The notes under the pieces are model-generated. The model saw nothing but the letters and a program-made list of their open reading frames with translations, was not told the DNA's origin and made no database searches. Both the position numbers and the translations under genes were made by a program. From Candidatus Thiodubiliella endoseptemdiera (GTDB lineage Bacteria; Pseudomonadota; Gammaproteobacteria; PS1; Pseudothioglobaceae), in NCBI GenBank assembly GCA_013416635.1, contig JACCHT010000001.1, positions 310,001-374,000 of the forward strand: 64,000 bases of DNA. Direction: 5' to 3'. Positions 39,401 through 50,400 of the stretch are shown here, one piece after another. The stretch's first letter is position 1; every line of letters begins with the position of its first letter.

Positions 39401-42400
39401 CCTGTATTTTGATAGTATTAAGGGTGCCATAAGCCTCACCCACCACCAAATCTGAATCGCCATCGCTGTCAATATCGGCTAGGGTTGGTGAGGAAGAACG
39501 CCCACATCAATGCCATTAAAGGATTGTCATCTCAGTTTTGCTTCATGGCAGGAGGGTTAAGTAGTGCCTGTGTTTTGATGGTATTTAAGGGTGCCCATCA
39601 TTCTCACCCACCACCAAATCTAAGGTCGCCATCGCCGTCAATATCGGCTAGGGTTGGTGAGGAAAAGAACGCCCACATCAATGCCATTAAAGAAAAGGAT
39701 TGTCATCGCAGTTTTTTGCTTCATAAGCAGGGTTAGAAGTAGTGCCTGTATTTTGATAGTATTTAAGGGTGCCATCACTCTCACCACCACCAAATCTAGG
39801 TCGCCATCGCCGTCAATATCAGCCAAGATTGGCGTGGAATAACTTCCACATCAATACCCTCAAGGATTATTGCCCGAACCTGTTTCAATATACTCAAGCT
39901 TAGTCTTGGTCAACTTTACTCTATCAGCGGTAAATACTGGTGCATTACCTGCGACATCTGTTATGACCATTTAGCGTAATATCGCTTGTTGGGTTGTCAA
40001 TATCAAAGTCTGTAGCGGCAGTGTTATCCCGGCAGACGCTATATTTAAACACCAGTTTCTTATCACCTGCAGTTGTAGAGGCAGTTTTATCAAAACAAAG
40101 TCTTTGCCTGCAATGACCACTTTAAGAGCCTGTGGTGCTAGTAAGTTTCAAGGTCTCGCTCATTGTCAGTGTTGGGCTGCATTAACATCGCCTACCTTAA
40201 AGCAGATTGTCCTGCTGGGAATATCGCTTAAAAGTCCATGGATTGGTCGTGATTGGGGTTGGGTTAATGGTGTCATAAGTTACTGCTGTGCTGAGTGCTT
40301 CATTGTTGAATTGGTGCCATCACTAAGCGTTACTACAGCCGTGGGTTTCCATCGGCTAATTCAAGATGGCATAGCAGAATGTGCGAGTGCCCAGGTGCCA
40401 AATCAGCTGCAACAGCTGGTAATCCTGAAGTTATTGCTGTGCCTACTGTATTACTACCTTCAAAAAACTCAATCTTAGTAATAGATAGGGTACCTGCTCC
40501 GCTACTGTGCCTGAGGGGTGCGGTTGCGTCTTTTTCACTATAATTAATGTAGTTATCATCGGCACTATCAAGCGATTTGTGGTAAAAGTGCTTTCAGTTC
40601 GCAAATACCCATTGTGGTTAGCATCTTTGGTAATGGCAGCAGCATCGTTTACCGCTATGTCAGTTACTGTGCCTGCATCCATGGTGATATAGTAACTGCC
40701 TTGGGTTAATTTATTATCAGTTAAACCTAATGCTGACACACATCAATGGTGAGTTTATCGCCAGCAATGCTAAATTGTATTTGTATCACTAGCGATATTA
40801 ATAGTTGCTACTGTTACACATCGCTACTATTCTGATGAGAGCTGCCCGTACCTGCTTTAATAATATTTTCACTAAAAGTCAAGCCTTTAAATCTGAGGTT
40901 TCCTCTAAAGATAACGCTGGCTTGTGTTGTTAGGATTGGTAGCTTGTCCATCTACAAAAAAGATTGTTGATTATGATAATATTTAAAAGAGGGGTGCCAT
41001 CATTCTCACCACACCGCAAATCTGGTCGCCATCGCCGTCAATATCGACTAGGATTGGTGAGGCAGCATTCCCACATCAATGCCATTAAAGTTGCTACCTC
41101 AGTTTTACTTCATAAAGCGGGGTTAGAGTAGTGCCTGTATTTTGATAGTATTTAGGGTGCTTTTCCTCTCACCCACCACCAAATCTGGTCGCCATCGCCA
41201 TCAATATCGGCTAGGGTTGGTGCGGAATAACGCCCCACATCAATGCCATTAAAGGATTGCTACCTCCAGTTTTTGCTTCATAAGCGGGTTAAGTAGTGCC
41301 TGTATTTTGTGTAGTATTTAAGGGTGCCATGAAACTCACCCACCAAATCCAAGGTCGCCATCGCCATCAATATCGGCTAGGGTTGGTGAGGCAATATTTC
41401 CCACATCAATGCCATTAAAAGTTGTCATCTCCAGTTTTTGCTTCATAAGCGGGGTTAGAGTAGTACCTGTATTTTGATGGTATTTAAAGGGTGCCATAAG
41501 CCTCACCCACCACCAAATCAGGTCGCCATCGCCATCAATATCGGCTAGGATTGGTGGAATAATACCCCACATCAATGCCATTAAAGGATTGTCATCTCAG
41601 TTTTTTGCTTCATAAGCGGGGTTAGAAGTAGTACCTGTATTTTGATGGTATTTGGGGTGCCATTCCTCCTCACCCATCGCAAATCAGGTCGCCATCGCCG
41701 TCAATATCGGCTAGGGTTGGTTTGGAATAATCTCCACATCAATGCCATTAAAAGGATTATTGCTGAAACCTATTTTTCAATATCTCAAACTAGTCTTGGT
41801 CAGCACCACTCTATCAGCGGTAAATACTGGTGCATTACCTGCGACATCTGTTATATTATTTAGCGTAATATCGCTTGTTGGGTTGTCAATATCAAAGTCT
41901 GTAGCGGCAATGCTATCTCCAGCGAACACTATGTTGAAACACCAATTTCTTATCACCTGCAGTTGTAGAGGCAGTTTTATCCAAACAAAGTCTTTACCTG
42001 CAATGACCACTTTAGAGCCTGTGGTGTTATTAAGTTTCAAGGTCTCACTCATTTGTAAAGTTAGGCTGATAACATCGCCTGTGTCTTAAAAACAGATTGT
42101 CCTGCTGGAATATCGCTTAAAGTCCATGAGTTAGTAGCCGTTGGAGTTAGGGCTTGTCCATCTACAGAGAAGAAGGTTGTTGATTGTAGTAGTATTCAGG
42201 GTGCCATCATACTTACCCACCACCAAATTTAGGTCGCCATCGCGTCAATATCGGCTAGGGTTGGTGTGGAATAATACCCCACATCAATGCCATTAAAGGA
42301 TTGTCATCTCAGTTTTGCTTGCTTCATAAGCAGGGTTAGAAGTAGTGCCTGTATTTTGATAGTATTTAAGGGTTCATACTTCTCACCCACCACCAAATCT

Positions 42401-45400
42401 AGGTCGCCATCGCCGTCAATATCGGCTAGGGTTGGTGCGGAAAATTTCCCCACATCAATGCTATTAAAGGATTGCTATCTCAGTTTTTTGCTTCATAAGC
42501 GGGGTTAAGTAGTGCCTGTATTTTGTTAGTATTTAAGGGGTGCCATAAATCTCACCCACTGCAAATCCTGAATCACCATCGCCATCAATATCAGCCAAGG
42601 TTGGTGTGGAATAATACCCCACATCAATGCCGTAAAAGGATTGTCATCTCCAGTTTTTGCTTCATAAGCAGGGTTAGAAGTAAGAGCCTGTATTTTGATG
42701 GTATTTAGGGTGCCATCATTCGCACCCACCACCAAATCCTAGGTCACCATCGCCCGTCAATATCGGCTAGGGTTGGTGAGGGAGCATTTCCACATCGATG
42801 CCATTAAAGGATTGTCATCTCAGTTTTTGCTTCATAAGCGGGGTTGGAAGTAGTGCCTGTATTTTGATAGTATTTAAGGTGCCATTACTCTCACCCACCA
42901 CCAAATCTAGGTCGCCATCGCCGTCAATATCAGCCAAGATTGGCTGAAACATACCCATCAATACCCTCAAAGGATTATTGCCCGAACCTGTTTTCAATAT
43001 ACTCAAGCTTAGTCTTGGCCAGCACTACTCTATCAGCGGTAAATACTGGTGTGCATTACCAACATCTGTTATATTATTTAGCGTAATATCGCTGTTGGAT
43101 TGTCCATCAAAGTCTGTAGTGGCAATGTTGTCCCAGCTTGAACGCTATATTTAAACACCAGTTTCTTATCACCTGCAGTTGTAGAGGCAGTTTATCCAAA
43201 ACAAAGTCTTTGCCTGCAATGACCACTTTAGAGCCTGTGGTGTTATTAAGTTTCAAGGTCTCACTCATTTGTCAAAGTTAGGCTGATAACATCCTGCCTT
43301 AAAGCAGATTGTCCTGCTGGAATATCGCTTAAAGTCCATGGATTGGTCGTAGGGGTTGGGTTAATGATGTCATAAGTTACTACTGTGCTAGTGCTAGTGC
43401 TGAATTAGTTACTTGCCATCACTAAAGCGTTACTACAGCCGTGTAAGGTTTTTCCATCGGCTAATTCAGATGGCATAGCAGAATGCGAGAAGTGCCCAGA
43501 GTGCCGTCAGCTGCAACAGCTAGTATAATCCTGAAGTTATTGCTGTGCCTACTGTATTACTACCTTCAAAAACTCAATTTTGGTAATCGTTAAAGTACCT
43601 ATTCAGTTACTTTGCCTGAGAGTGCGGTTGCGTCTTTTCACTATCATTAATGTAGTTATCATCGGCACCTATCAAGCGATTGTGGTAAAAGTGCTTTACG
43701 GTTGCAAATACCCATTGGTTAGTATCTTTAGTAATGGCAGCAGCATCGTTACCTATGTGTCAGTTACTGTGCCTGCATCATGGTGATATAGTAACTGCCT
43801 TGGGTTAATTTATTATCAGTTAAACCTAATGCTGACACATCAATGGTGAGTTTATCGCCAGCAATGCTGAATTTAGTTGTCTCAGTAATATTAATGGTTG
43901 CTATTACTCCATCATCACTACCTTTAATAACAATACTACCTGTACTACCTGCTTGAATGTCTTCATTAAAAATCAAGTATCAGATTACGAGGAGTTTCAC
44001 AGTGTAGAAAAACGTGTTGTTAGGATTGGGGCAGTGTTATCCACTACCACATCATTAGATTCAGCTGAAATAAGATTAACATTTGCAGTGTAGGTGCATT
44101 TAGTAGCAAAGGGTATCAATAACCTGGTATCACTCGCTGCAACCGTATTTCTATTGCCAGCAATATCTACAAGTTATCAGCAGCAACGCTTCGCCTAGAT
44201 TGCCTTGAGTATCTGTATTGGGCACAACAACAATTAAAGGTATAGGCTTTATTGGCATTAACACCTGTGATAACCAATACTAAATCAGCACCATTTTTAA
44301 TAGCCATTGGTAATAACAATGTCCTCTTTGGTAAACTCTATTACTACCTCGTTAAAGGTAAAGGTAAAGATGATTTCTTCACCTGCTTTGGTTATGGCGT
44401 CTTCATTATCGGTAATGGTCAGGTTAGTTGCAGCAAGTATCCAGCTTTAAAATCACCTATTTTTCTCTGTCCTTTGGGTTACCCTTGAGTATCTTTATAT
44501 TGACTTTACTTATAGCTGTAAGTTTGTCCATGGGTTAATGCTTGTAAATCTGTGGCTGCAACGGTAATGGTTGCACTATTGCTGAAATAACAGTACCTGT
44601 ATAAGTTTTTTTGGTTAATAACTGAAAAGTGAGACTTCTTGATTGTTTTTTCACCAGTTGTGGCAACTGTTACGAATTGCCATTGCTGGTATTCATCTTC
44701 CAACAGCGTTTAAAGAATATCTCCCCCAGTTTAGTGTAATGTCCCAGTAGTTGGCACAACACCATCAACATTACGGTCTAATTCAACAGGATAAAAGTGC
44801 CTGTAATTTGGCAACTATATTACCTGCCATCGGTTACCCTGTCCAAGGTAATTGCACTTGCATTGGTAATCTCAAAATCTGCTTTATTGATACTATCATC
44901 GACTTTGACAGTGTAAGTAAAGAATAATTGTTTTAACTCATCTACTGATGCCCCTGCTCTTTTTTGGCGGCACCTTTGCCCGGTATCTAGTGTAAATTCC
45001 TTGTACCAATGGTCACTTTGCTACTGGTAGCATTGCTTAACGAGTGCTTCATTGGTTGTCATGGTTGAAGCTCAATAACATCACCTACTTTAAAGCCCGA
45101 TTTGCCCATCTGTTGCTGGAGTTGACTGCTGGCTTGTTATGATTGGGGCGGCGTGTCGAAGATACAAAACAGAGTTAGTGTTACTACGCAATACTTGTAC
45201 CACCACCTGTTGAGAATAAATTTATTTCAATTGTGCCAGGTCTCGCCACTGACTAAAGTCGGTATTTTTTACTATTGGCTAATGTCCGTTCGGTACCATT
45301 GGCGGATGCAAAGTGGGTAGGTTACTGGTATCTACAACTCTGTCATTGGCTGTTGTTCCACTGGATTTGCTTTAAATGTAATAGCACTGATAACAGCGCC

Positions 45401-46956
45401 TCTGTTGCACCGCTAAATTTGTTAATGTGCCTTGAATGGCAGGTGTGCTAAATTCACTGGCATTGATGCCATTGTCGCTAACAGAGTTACCGCTTGCATC
45501 TACCCATTGTGCTGTGGTGGTGAATGGAAGAAACCAGAAAGCCCAGCCACTATCGCTGTCAATACCCTCGTAATCATTACCTGCAGTATCTTTAAAAGTG
45601 CCTGCATCAATTTTGACATAGTAATTCTTATTGACTGTTAAATCACTACCTGGATTAATAGTGATAATTTTGTTAGTGCTATCAAGACTAGCAGTTAGCT
45701 ATATCAATCGTAATAAAGAGTACTAGGGTTGGCTTTATCATAAATAACAATGCACCTGCTGTGTTTATTGTAACTGCCTCTAAAAGGTCATCGTTAAGTT
45801 TCATTAGGTGCCATATTGCCACTGAGTGCTGCTACTGGGGCTTTGGTGTCAATTGCTTGCTCGTTATTTTGCTGCTGTTGTGCTGTAAGCATTGCCCGCA
45901 CTGTCTGTACAGTATTAGCAGACACTGACACTGTTAAGTTAGAACCTACATCTAGGTCACTGCTAGGTACAACAGTTAAAGGTATGGAGCTTTACCTGCA
46001 TCAACGGGTGTTGTGCTAACAATTAAAATCCAGTACCTGTCTTAATAGCACCATTGCTGATCAGTGATAACACTTTATCAAAACCTGTATTACTGCTTTA
46101 CTAAGGAAGGTAAAGGTGTAGGTAATTGTATCGCCAGTTTTAAGGGTTAAAGTATCAGCCTTGTCATCGCTGATAATCAAAGGTTGGGGCTTGAGGTATC
46201 AAAACTTTTTGGTTATTGCTGGCAGCAACTGATTTTAGTGCTGTGTTAACTTTAGAGTAGCATATCAACGGCTACTGTAAGGCTTATTATGCCTTTGCTT
46301 TGTTTTGCAGGAGGGTTAGTGCTAAAGTGTAGACACTTTCTTTCACTACCACCATTAACAAGAGGTAAGTACCTTTTTGTACCGCCTGTAACTGTAATAT
46401 CCGTTTTACTTATATCAAAATCTGTAACTGCTTCATCAAGGTAAAGGTATAGGTAATAACTTCACCAACTTTAGCGGTGTCGGACTTGTCATCATTGTAA
46501 TACTTAAGCCAATCCCAAACTAGGTTGACTCACTGTTGTCAATATCAGTGGATTCAAATTTCTCTTAAAAGCCGCAACTATTTAAATTTAATAGCCCGTC
46601 ATTTGCCGGTTATCAATCTTAACAAAACCATTTGCAAAATAAACCTTGTCGCCATTAGAGGCTGTGAGGAGACTTCTTCTTGGTATTCAGTACCGTTAAT
46701 ATTAACAGTTCTTTTGAAGGTGTAGGTATTGCCATCTAGTGTTTGTTCGTAGTTGTTAAAGTGCCGGTTAAAATAATTTGAATCACTACCATGTTGAAGG
46801 TAATCCTGTTGCATCACTTTGGTGCCTTGCCCTACATAGACGGCATCGTCTCCAATTGCAGAACTTTAATGCTTGCCGTGAGATTCAGTCCGGTGATATC
46901 GGAACCAGTTACGAAAGCCGTTGGTGTTGCTGATGAAGTATTGTTTGTCCTGGCAT
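30427..46956 (-). CDS. Unit A: giant RTX/FG-GAP/Ig-like secreted protein gene (frame broken as read)
   Basis: One gene-sized unit of ~16.5 kb read right to left. Start at ATG 46956 (MPGQTNN) aligns with MPGQTKY of unit C. Order from the N-terminus: short RTX-like head (46.5-46.96 kb), bacterial Ig-like modules (44.0-46.5 kb), nine super-repeats each of an Ig-like module plus ~5 FG-GAP repeats (31.2-44.0 kb), then an Ig-like module, RTX nonapeptides ([17 protein letters not shown]) and a C-terminal tail near [11 protein letters not shown], typical of type I secretion substrates. The nine copies were counted from the Ig anchor [14 protein letters not shown]. It probably acts outside the cell as an adhesin or toxin-like protein; function is not demonstrated. 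Most of 33.0-47 kb is full of indels, so the frame is fragmentary. Only 30.5-33.0 kb reads cleanly. Confidence 0.7.
30577..31794 (-). CDS. Unit A C-terminal segment: FG-GAP, Ig-like and RTX repeats
   Basis: Clean 405-codon frame at the 3' end of unit A. Residues ~1-200 hold four 57-residue FG-GAP/VCBS repeats, each with the calcium loop [11 protein letters not shown]. Residues ~215-330 form an Ig-like module ([18 protein letters not shown]). Residues ~335-385 hold RTX nonapeptides ([19 protein letters not shown]) and the [11 protein letters not shown] linker seen in many T1SS substrates. One shift near 30590 breaks it from the tail [20 protein letters not shown]. Joined to 31787-33007 by a one-base shift near 31800. 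Confidence 0.8.
   Translation of the reverse strand: MADIDGDGDLDLVMGEAYGTLKYYQNTGTTSSPAYEAKTGGNNPFNGIDVGGYSTPTLADIDGDGDLDLVVGEQNGTLKYYQNTGTTSNPAYEAETGDSNPFNGIDVGRYSKPTLADIDGDGDLDLVVGERNGTLKYYQNTGTTSNPAYEAKTGDDNPFNGIDVGYSSSPILVDIDGDGDLDLVVGKNDGTLKYYYNQQPASVDGQAQRPLSVDEQVPTFTEKTSDTNVLGEPSNLVIEFSENIKTNGGIVEIWNSAEKVATISITNANISDTTLTLNPSSLTSGVYYIKMASGVITDTSGNDFAGIDNTSGKTWAFAYNFYIGTDNADTITGSAGDDTINGGAGSDIFVYASTDNGEDTITGFIFGAGGDKLDLKDFITASGNQATLFANIDKYITVVRYWHCR
31190..33230 (-). repeat. 171-bp tandem FG-GAP/VCBS repeats (clean example)
   Basis: Unit of exactly 171 bp (57 codons) with consensus NPFNGIDVG then ~5 variable residues, then [15 protein letters not shown], then ~3 variable, then [20 protein letters not shown]. 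Variation is concentrated at the two short variable patches; the rest is almost identical between copies. Five copies occur per block, in all units of the array. The Asp-rich loop is the calcium site of FG-GAP/VCBS blades. Confidence 0.93.
31787..33007 (-). CDS. Unit A internal segment: FG-GAP and Ig-like repeats
   Basis: 406-codon frame: four FG-GAP repeats (~residues 1-205), an Ig-like module of ~135 residues ([18 protein letters not shown], then [15 protein letters not shown], then [18 protein letters not shown]), and one to two further FG-GAP repeats. Continuous with its neighbours once single-base shifts at ~31800 and ~33000 are allowed. It has no independent start or ribosome site, so it is part of unit A and not a separate gene. 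Confidence 0.75.
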   Translation of the reverse strand: MATWDLVVGERNGTLKYYQNTGTTSNPAYEVKTGGSNPFNGIDVGNAASPILVDIDGDGDLDLVVGKGSGTLKYYQNTGTTSNPAYEVKTGGSNPFNSIDVGDFATPTLADIDGDGDLDLVVGEFYGTLKYYQNTGTTSNPAYEAKTGDSNPFNGIDVEFYSVPTLADIDGDGDLDLVIGEIDGTLKYYYNQQPSSVDGQAPTPTATNSWTLSNIPAGQSAFKAGDVISLTLTMSETLKLNNTTGSKVVIAGKDFVLDKTASITAGDKKLVFKYSVQAGDNIAATDFDIDNPTSDITLNNITDVAGNAPVFTADRVVLAKTKLEYIEKTGSGNNPFNGIDVGGYSTPILADIDGDGDLDLVMGEDYGTLKYYQNTGTTSNPAYEAKTGDDNPLMALMWVLFHTNLG

Positions 46957-47013
46957 AGTTGTCCTTTGGTTGTAATAACTGAGTTATTATACATAATTTA
47001 CTTATTCCCCTAA

Positions 47014-47160
47014 GAGACCTTTGCATAAATAGGGACGATTAGCAAAATGACAGATTTTATTAATTGGAAATTTTTAAATCCACTCCTAGCAGGCTAAGTG
47101 TTTTAAAAAGTTTGTAATTTGATGAAAGATAGCGTTTGATGATTTCATATTATGAAAGTC
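47014..47160 (+). mobile_element. MITE copy 8 (spacer between units A and B)
   Basis: Same site as copy 6 relative to the unit promoter (CTAAG on the left, TCTAA on the right at 47161-47165). Sequence is degraded by small deletions, including the right terminus, probably from the poor consensus quality here. Confidence 0.85.
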
Positions 47161-47198
47161 TCTAATTAAGTTTTTAAATTTTGGTTGATATTTTTCCA

Positions 47199-47230
47199 TA
47201 AAAAACCGCTTTAATAAGGCGGGTTTTTTT
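47199..47230 (-). terminator. Terminator downstream of unit B
   Basis: Copy of the 30217-30250 terminator: A-run, stem (A)CCGC/GCGG(G) around TTTAATAAG, then T-run. One stem base appears lost relative to the first copy. Bracketed by MITE copies 8 and 9, exactly as the first one is by copies 6 and 7. Confidence 0.75.
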
Positions 47231-47250
47231 TTCTATAATTACTTATTTAT

Positions 47251-47407
47251 GAGACCTTTGCATAAATAGGGATGATTAGCAAAATGACAGATTTTATTAA
47301 ATTGGAAATTTTTAAATCCACTCCTAGCAGGGCTAAGGGTGTTTTAAAAGTTTGTAATTTGATGAAAGATGACGTTTTGATGATTATTCATATTTATGCA
47401 AAGTCTC
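47251..47407 (+). mobile_element. MITE copy 9
   Basis: Nearly complete, with small losses (GTGTTTTAAAAG, right end AAAGTCTC). It abuts the 3' end of unit B just as copy 7 abuts unit A. Because one T is missing, the plus frame from MTDFIKLEIF stays open across this copy. Confidence 0.87.
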
Positions 47408-50400
47408 TTTACAGAATAAGATTATCAGTTATAAAGTGCCCTAATGCAACTGTGTCAGGAGTAGAGACCACCAATACCAGAAACCCCTTGTAGATTGATA
47501 ACCAAATCAGCAAATCATCTGTAACCGTGCCATCAGCATCAATCGTTAGTTTGGCGCTACCTGCAGTGCCAGTATCTGACACTGTAATATATTTATCAAT
47601 ATTAGCAAAAAGTGTCGCTTGTTACCACTAGCGGTAATAAAATTTTTTTAAATCTAATTTATCACCACCAGCACCAAATATGAAGCCATTTATGGTGTCT
47701 TCGCCATTATCTGTATTTGCATAAACAAAATATCACTGCCTGCACCGCCATTTATAGTGTCGTTGCCTGCACCACCATTTTATAGTATCGTCACCCGCAC
47801 TACCCGTTATAGTATCGGCGTTATCGGTGCCGATATAAAATTATATGCAAATGCCCAAGTTTTACCTGGGGATTATCAATACCTGCAAAGTCATTACCCG
47901 AGGTGTCAGTTATAACGCCTGATGCCATTTTGATGTAATAAACACCTGAAGTTAAATTCGGGTTTAAAGAGTGAGGTTGTGCCCTAAAAACATTAGTAAT
48001 GCTAATAGTTAACTTTTCTCCCTATTCAGATTTCAACTGCCCACCATTTTTTTTGATTTTTCAGAAACTCAATTACTAGATTTAAAGGCTCGCCTAAGAC
48101 ATTGGTATCGCTGGTTTTCTGAAAAGGTTGGAACTTGTTCATCTACAGACAGAGGTTGTTGGCTTGTCCATCAAAAAAAGGTTGTTGATAATTTTTAAAG
48201 ATTCCACCATTTTACCCCCCAAAAACCCCAGGTCGCCATAACCATCAATATCAGCTAGGACTGGAGGGAATTTAAGCCCACATAATCCCATCGTTATCAC
48301 CCCCAGTTTTTGCTTCATAAGCAGGGTTAAAAGTAGTGCCTGTATTTTGATGTTTTAAGGTTGCCATAATCCTTCCCCACCAAAACTGGGTCGCCATCGC
48401 CATCAATATCGGCGGGGGTTTGGGTTTTGGAAAATTCCCCATAATGCCATTAAAAGTTTCATCCCCAGTTTTGCTTCTAAGCGGGGTTAAAGTGGGCCCT
48501 TTTTTTTTGATAGTTTTTAAAAGGGGTGCCATCATTCCACCCCCCAAATCTAGGTCCCATCGCCGTCAATATCAAAAAGGGGTTGGTTTGGGGGAAAAAC
48601 CCCATAATGCCTTTAAAAAGGTTGTTTCCCCATTTTTTTGCTTCATAAGCGGGTTAAAGTAGAGCCTGTATTTTATAATTTAGGGTGATAATTCTCCCCC
48701 CCAAAAAACAGGTCGCCATCGCCTCAATATCAGCCGTTTGGGTGGAAAAACCCTTAATCAATGCCATTAAAAAAGGATTGTCATCCCCATTTTTTTGCCA
48801 AAAGCGGGGTTAAGTAGTCCCTGTATTTTGTAGTATTTAAGGGTCCCATAAAACTCACCACCCCAAATCTAGGTCCCATCGCCGTAAATTTCAGCCAGGG
48901 TTGGGCCCAAAAAATTTTCCCCTCAATACCTCAAAGGATTATTGCCCAAACCTTTTTCAATATACTCAACAGCAACACTACTCTATCGGGTAAATACTGG
49001 TGCATTCCCCCTTTTTATATTATTTGGCGTAATATCCTTTTGGTTGTCTTTCAAAGTCTGGGGGAATGCTATCTCCGGAACCCTATTTTTAAAACACCAG
49101 TTTCTTATCACCTGCAGTTTAGAGGCGTTTTATCAAAACAAATTTTTTCCTGCAATGACCATTTTTAGAGCCTGTGGTGTTATTAATTTTTCAAGGCCCG
49201 CTCTTTTTGGGTGTTGGTATAACATCCCTGTTTTTAAAAGCAGATTGTCCTGCTGGAATATGCTTAAAGTCCAGGGTTGGTCGTGATTGGGGTTGGGTTA
49301 ATGGTGTCAAAGTTACTGCGTGCTGGTGCTAATTGTGAATTGGTGCATCCGCGCCCTACAGCCGTGTGGTTTTCCATCGGTAATTCAGAGGGTAGAGAAT
49401 GTGCGAGTGCCCCGTGCCGTCCTGAAACAGTTTTGGTAATCCTGAAGTTTTGCTGTGCCCTCTGTATTACTACCCAAAAAACTCTTTTGGTAATCGTTAA
49501 AGTACCTTTCAGTTACTTTCCTGGAGTGGGTTGCGTTTTTTCACTATCATTAATGTAGTTATCTCGGCACCTACCCCGCGATTGTGGTAGAAAATGCTTT
49601 GGTTCCAAATCCCTTGGTTTATCTTTAGTAATGGCGCAGCATCTTCCCCTATGTAGTTACTGTGCCTGCACCCATTTTTAAATAACTGCCTTGGGTTAAT
49701 TTATTATCAGTTAAACCTAATGCTGCCCTAGGGTGAGTTTATCGCCAGCAAGGGGTTATTGTCTCAGTAATATTAAGGGTTTTGCTATTACTCCATCATC
49801 ACTCCCTTTTTAACAATACTACCTGTACTACCTGCGGAATTTTCCATTAAAATCAAGATCAGGTCGAGGTTTCACCAATTCGGCCGAACTTGTTTTGTTA
49901 GGTTTGGGGGGTGTTGTCCTTCCCCATTTAGATTCAGCTGAAATTTTCCTGCGGTCGGAAAATAATTATAAGTCCCCTTATTAAATCATCGGGTTAAAAC
50001 ACAGCATCCCCCTAATCCGTTACTTTTTGACTTTGTCCCACTAAACCCTCAAGTTTGCCTGTTTAATCGCATCGCCAGAAAAAGGTTTGAACCAAATAAC
50101 CCACACTAGAATCTGTGCTTTTACTGTGATATCAGAATCTGTATTTGAAATAAGTTTGCTGTTACAGTAAAGTGCATGGGCAAGTATCAAAAACCGGTAT
50201 CACTCGCTGAAACCCTATTTCTATTGCCGGCAATATCACAAATTTATCACGCAACGCTAACTCAATTGCCTTGGTATCTGTATTGGCCAAAAATTTTAAA
50301 GGTATGGCTTTATGGCAAACCCCAATGAACCAATACTAAACCATTTAATAGGCCAGGGGGTTAACAATGTCCTTTTTGGGTAAAATCTTTACTACCTCTT

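Noticed and set aside
47272-47493. Plus-strand frame starting MISKMTDFIKLEIF as a transposase fragment
   Set aside because: It is open only because one T is missing in this MITE copy. In intact copies it stops after ten codons, and no transposase motif is visible.
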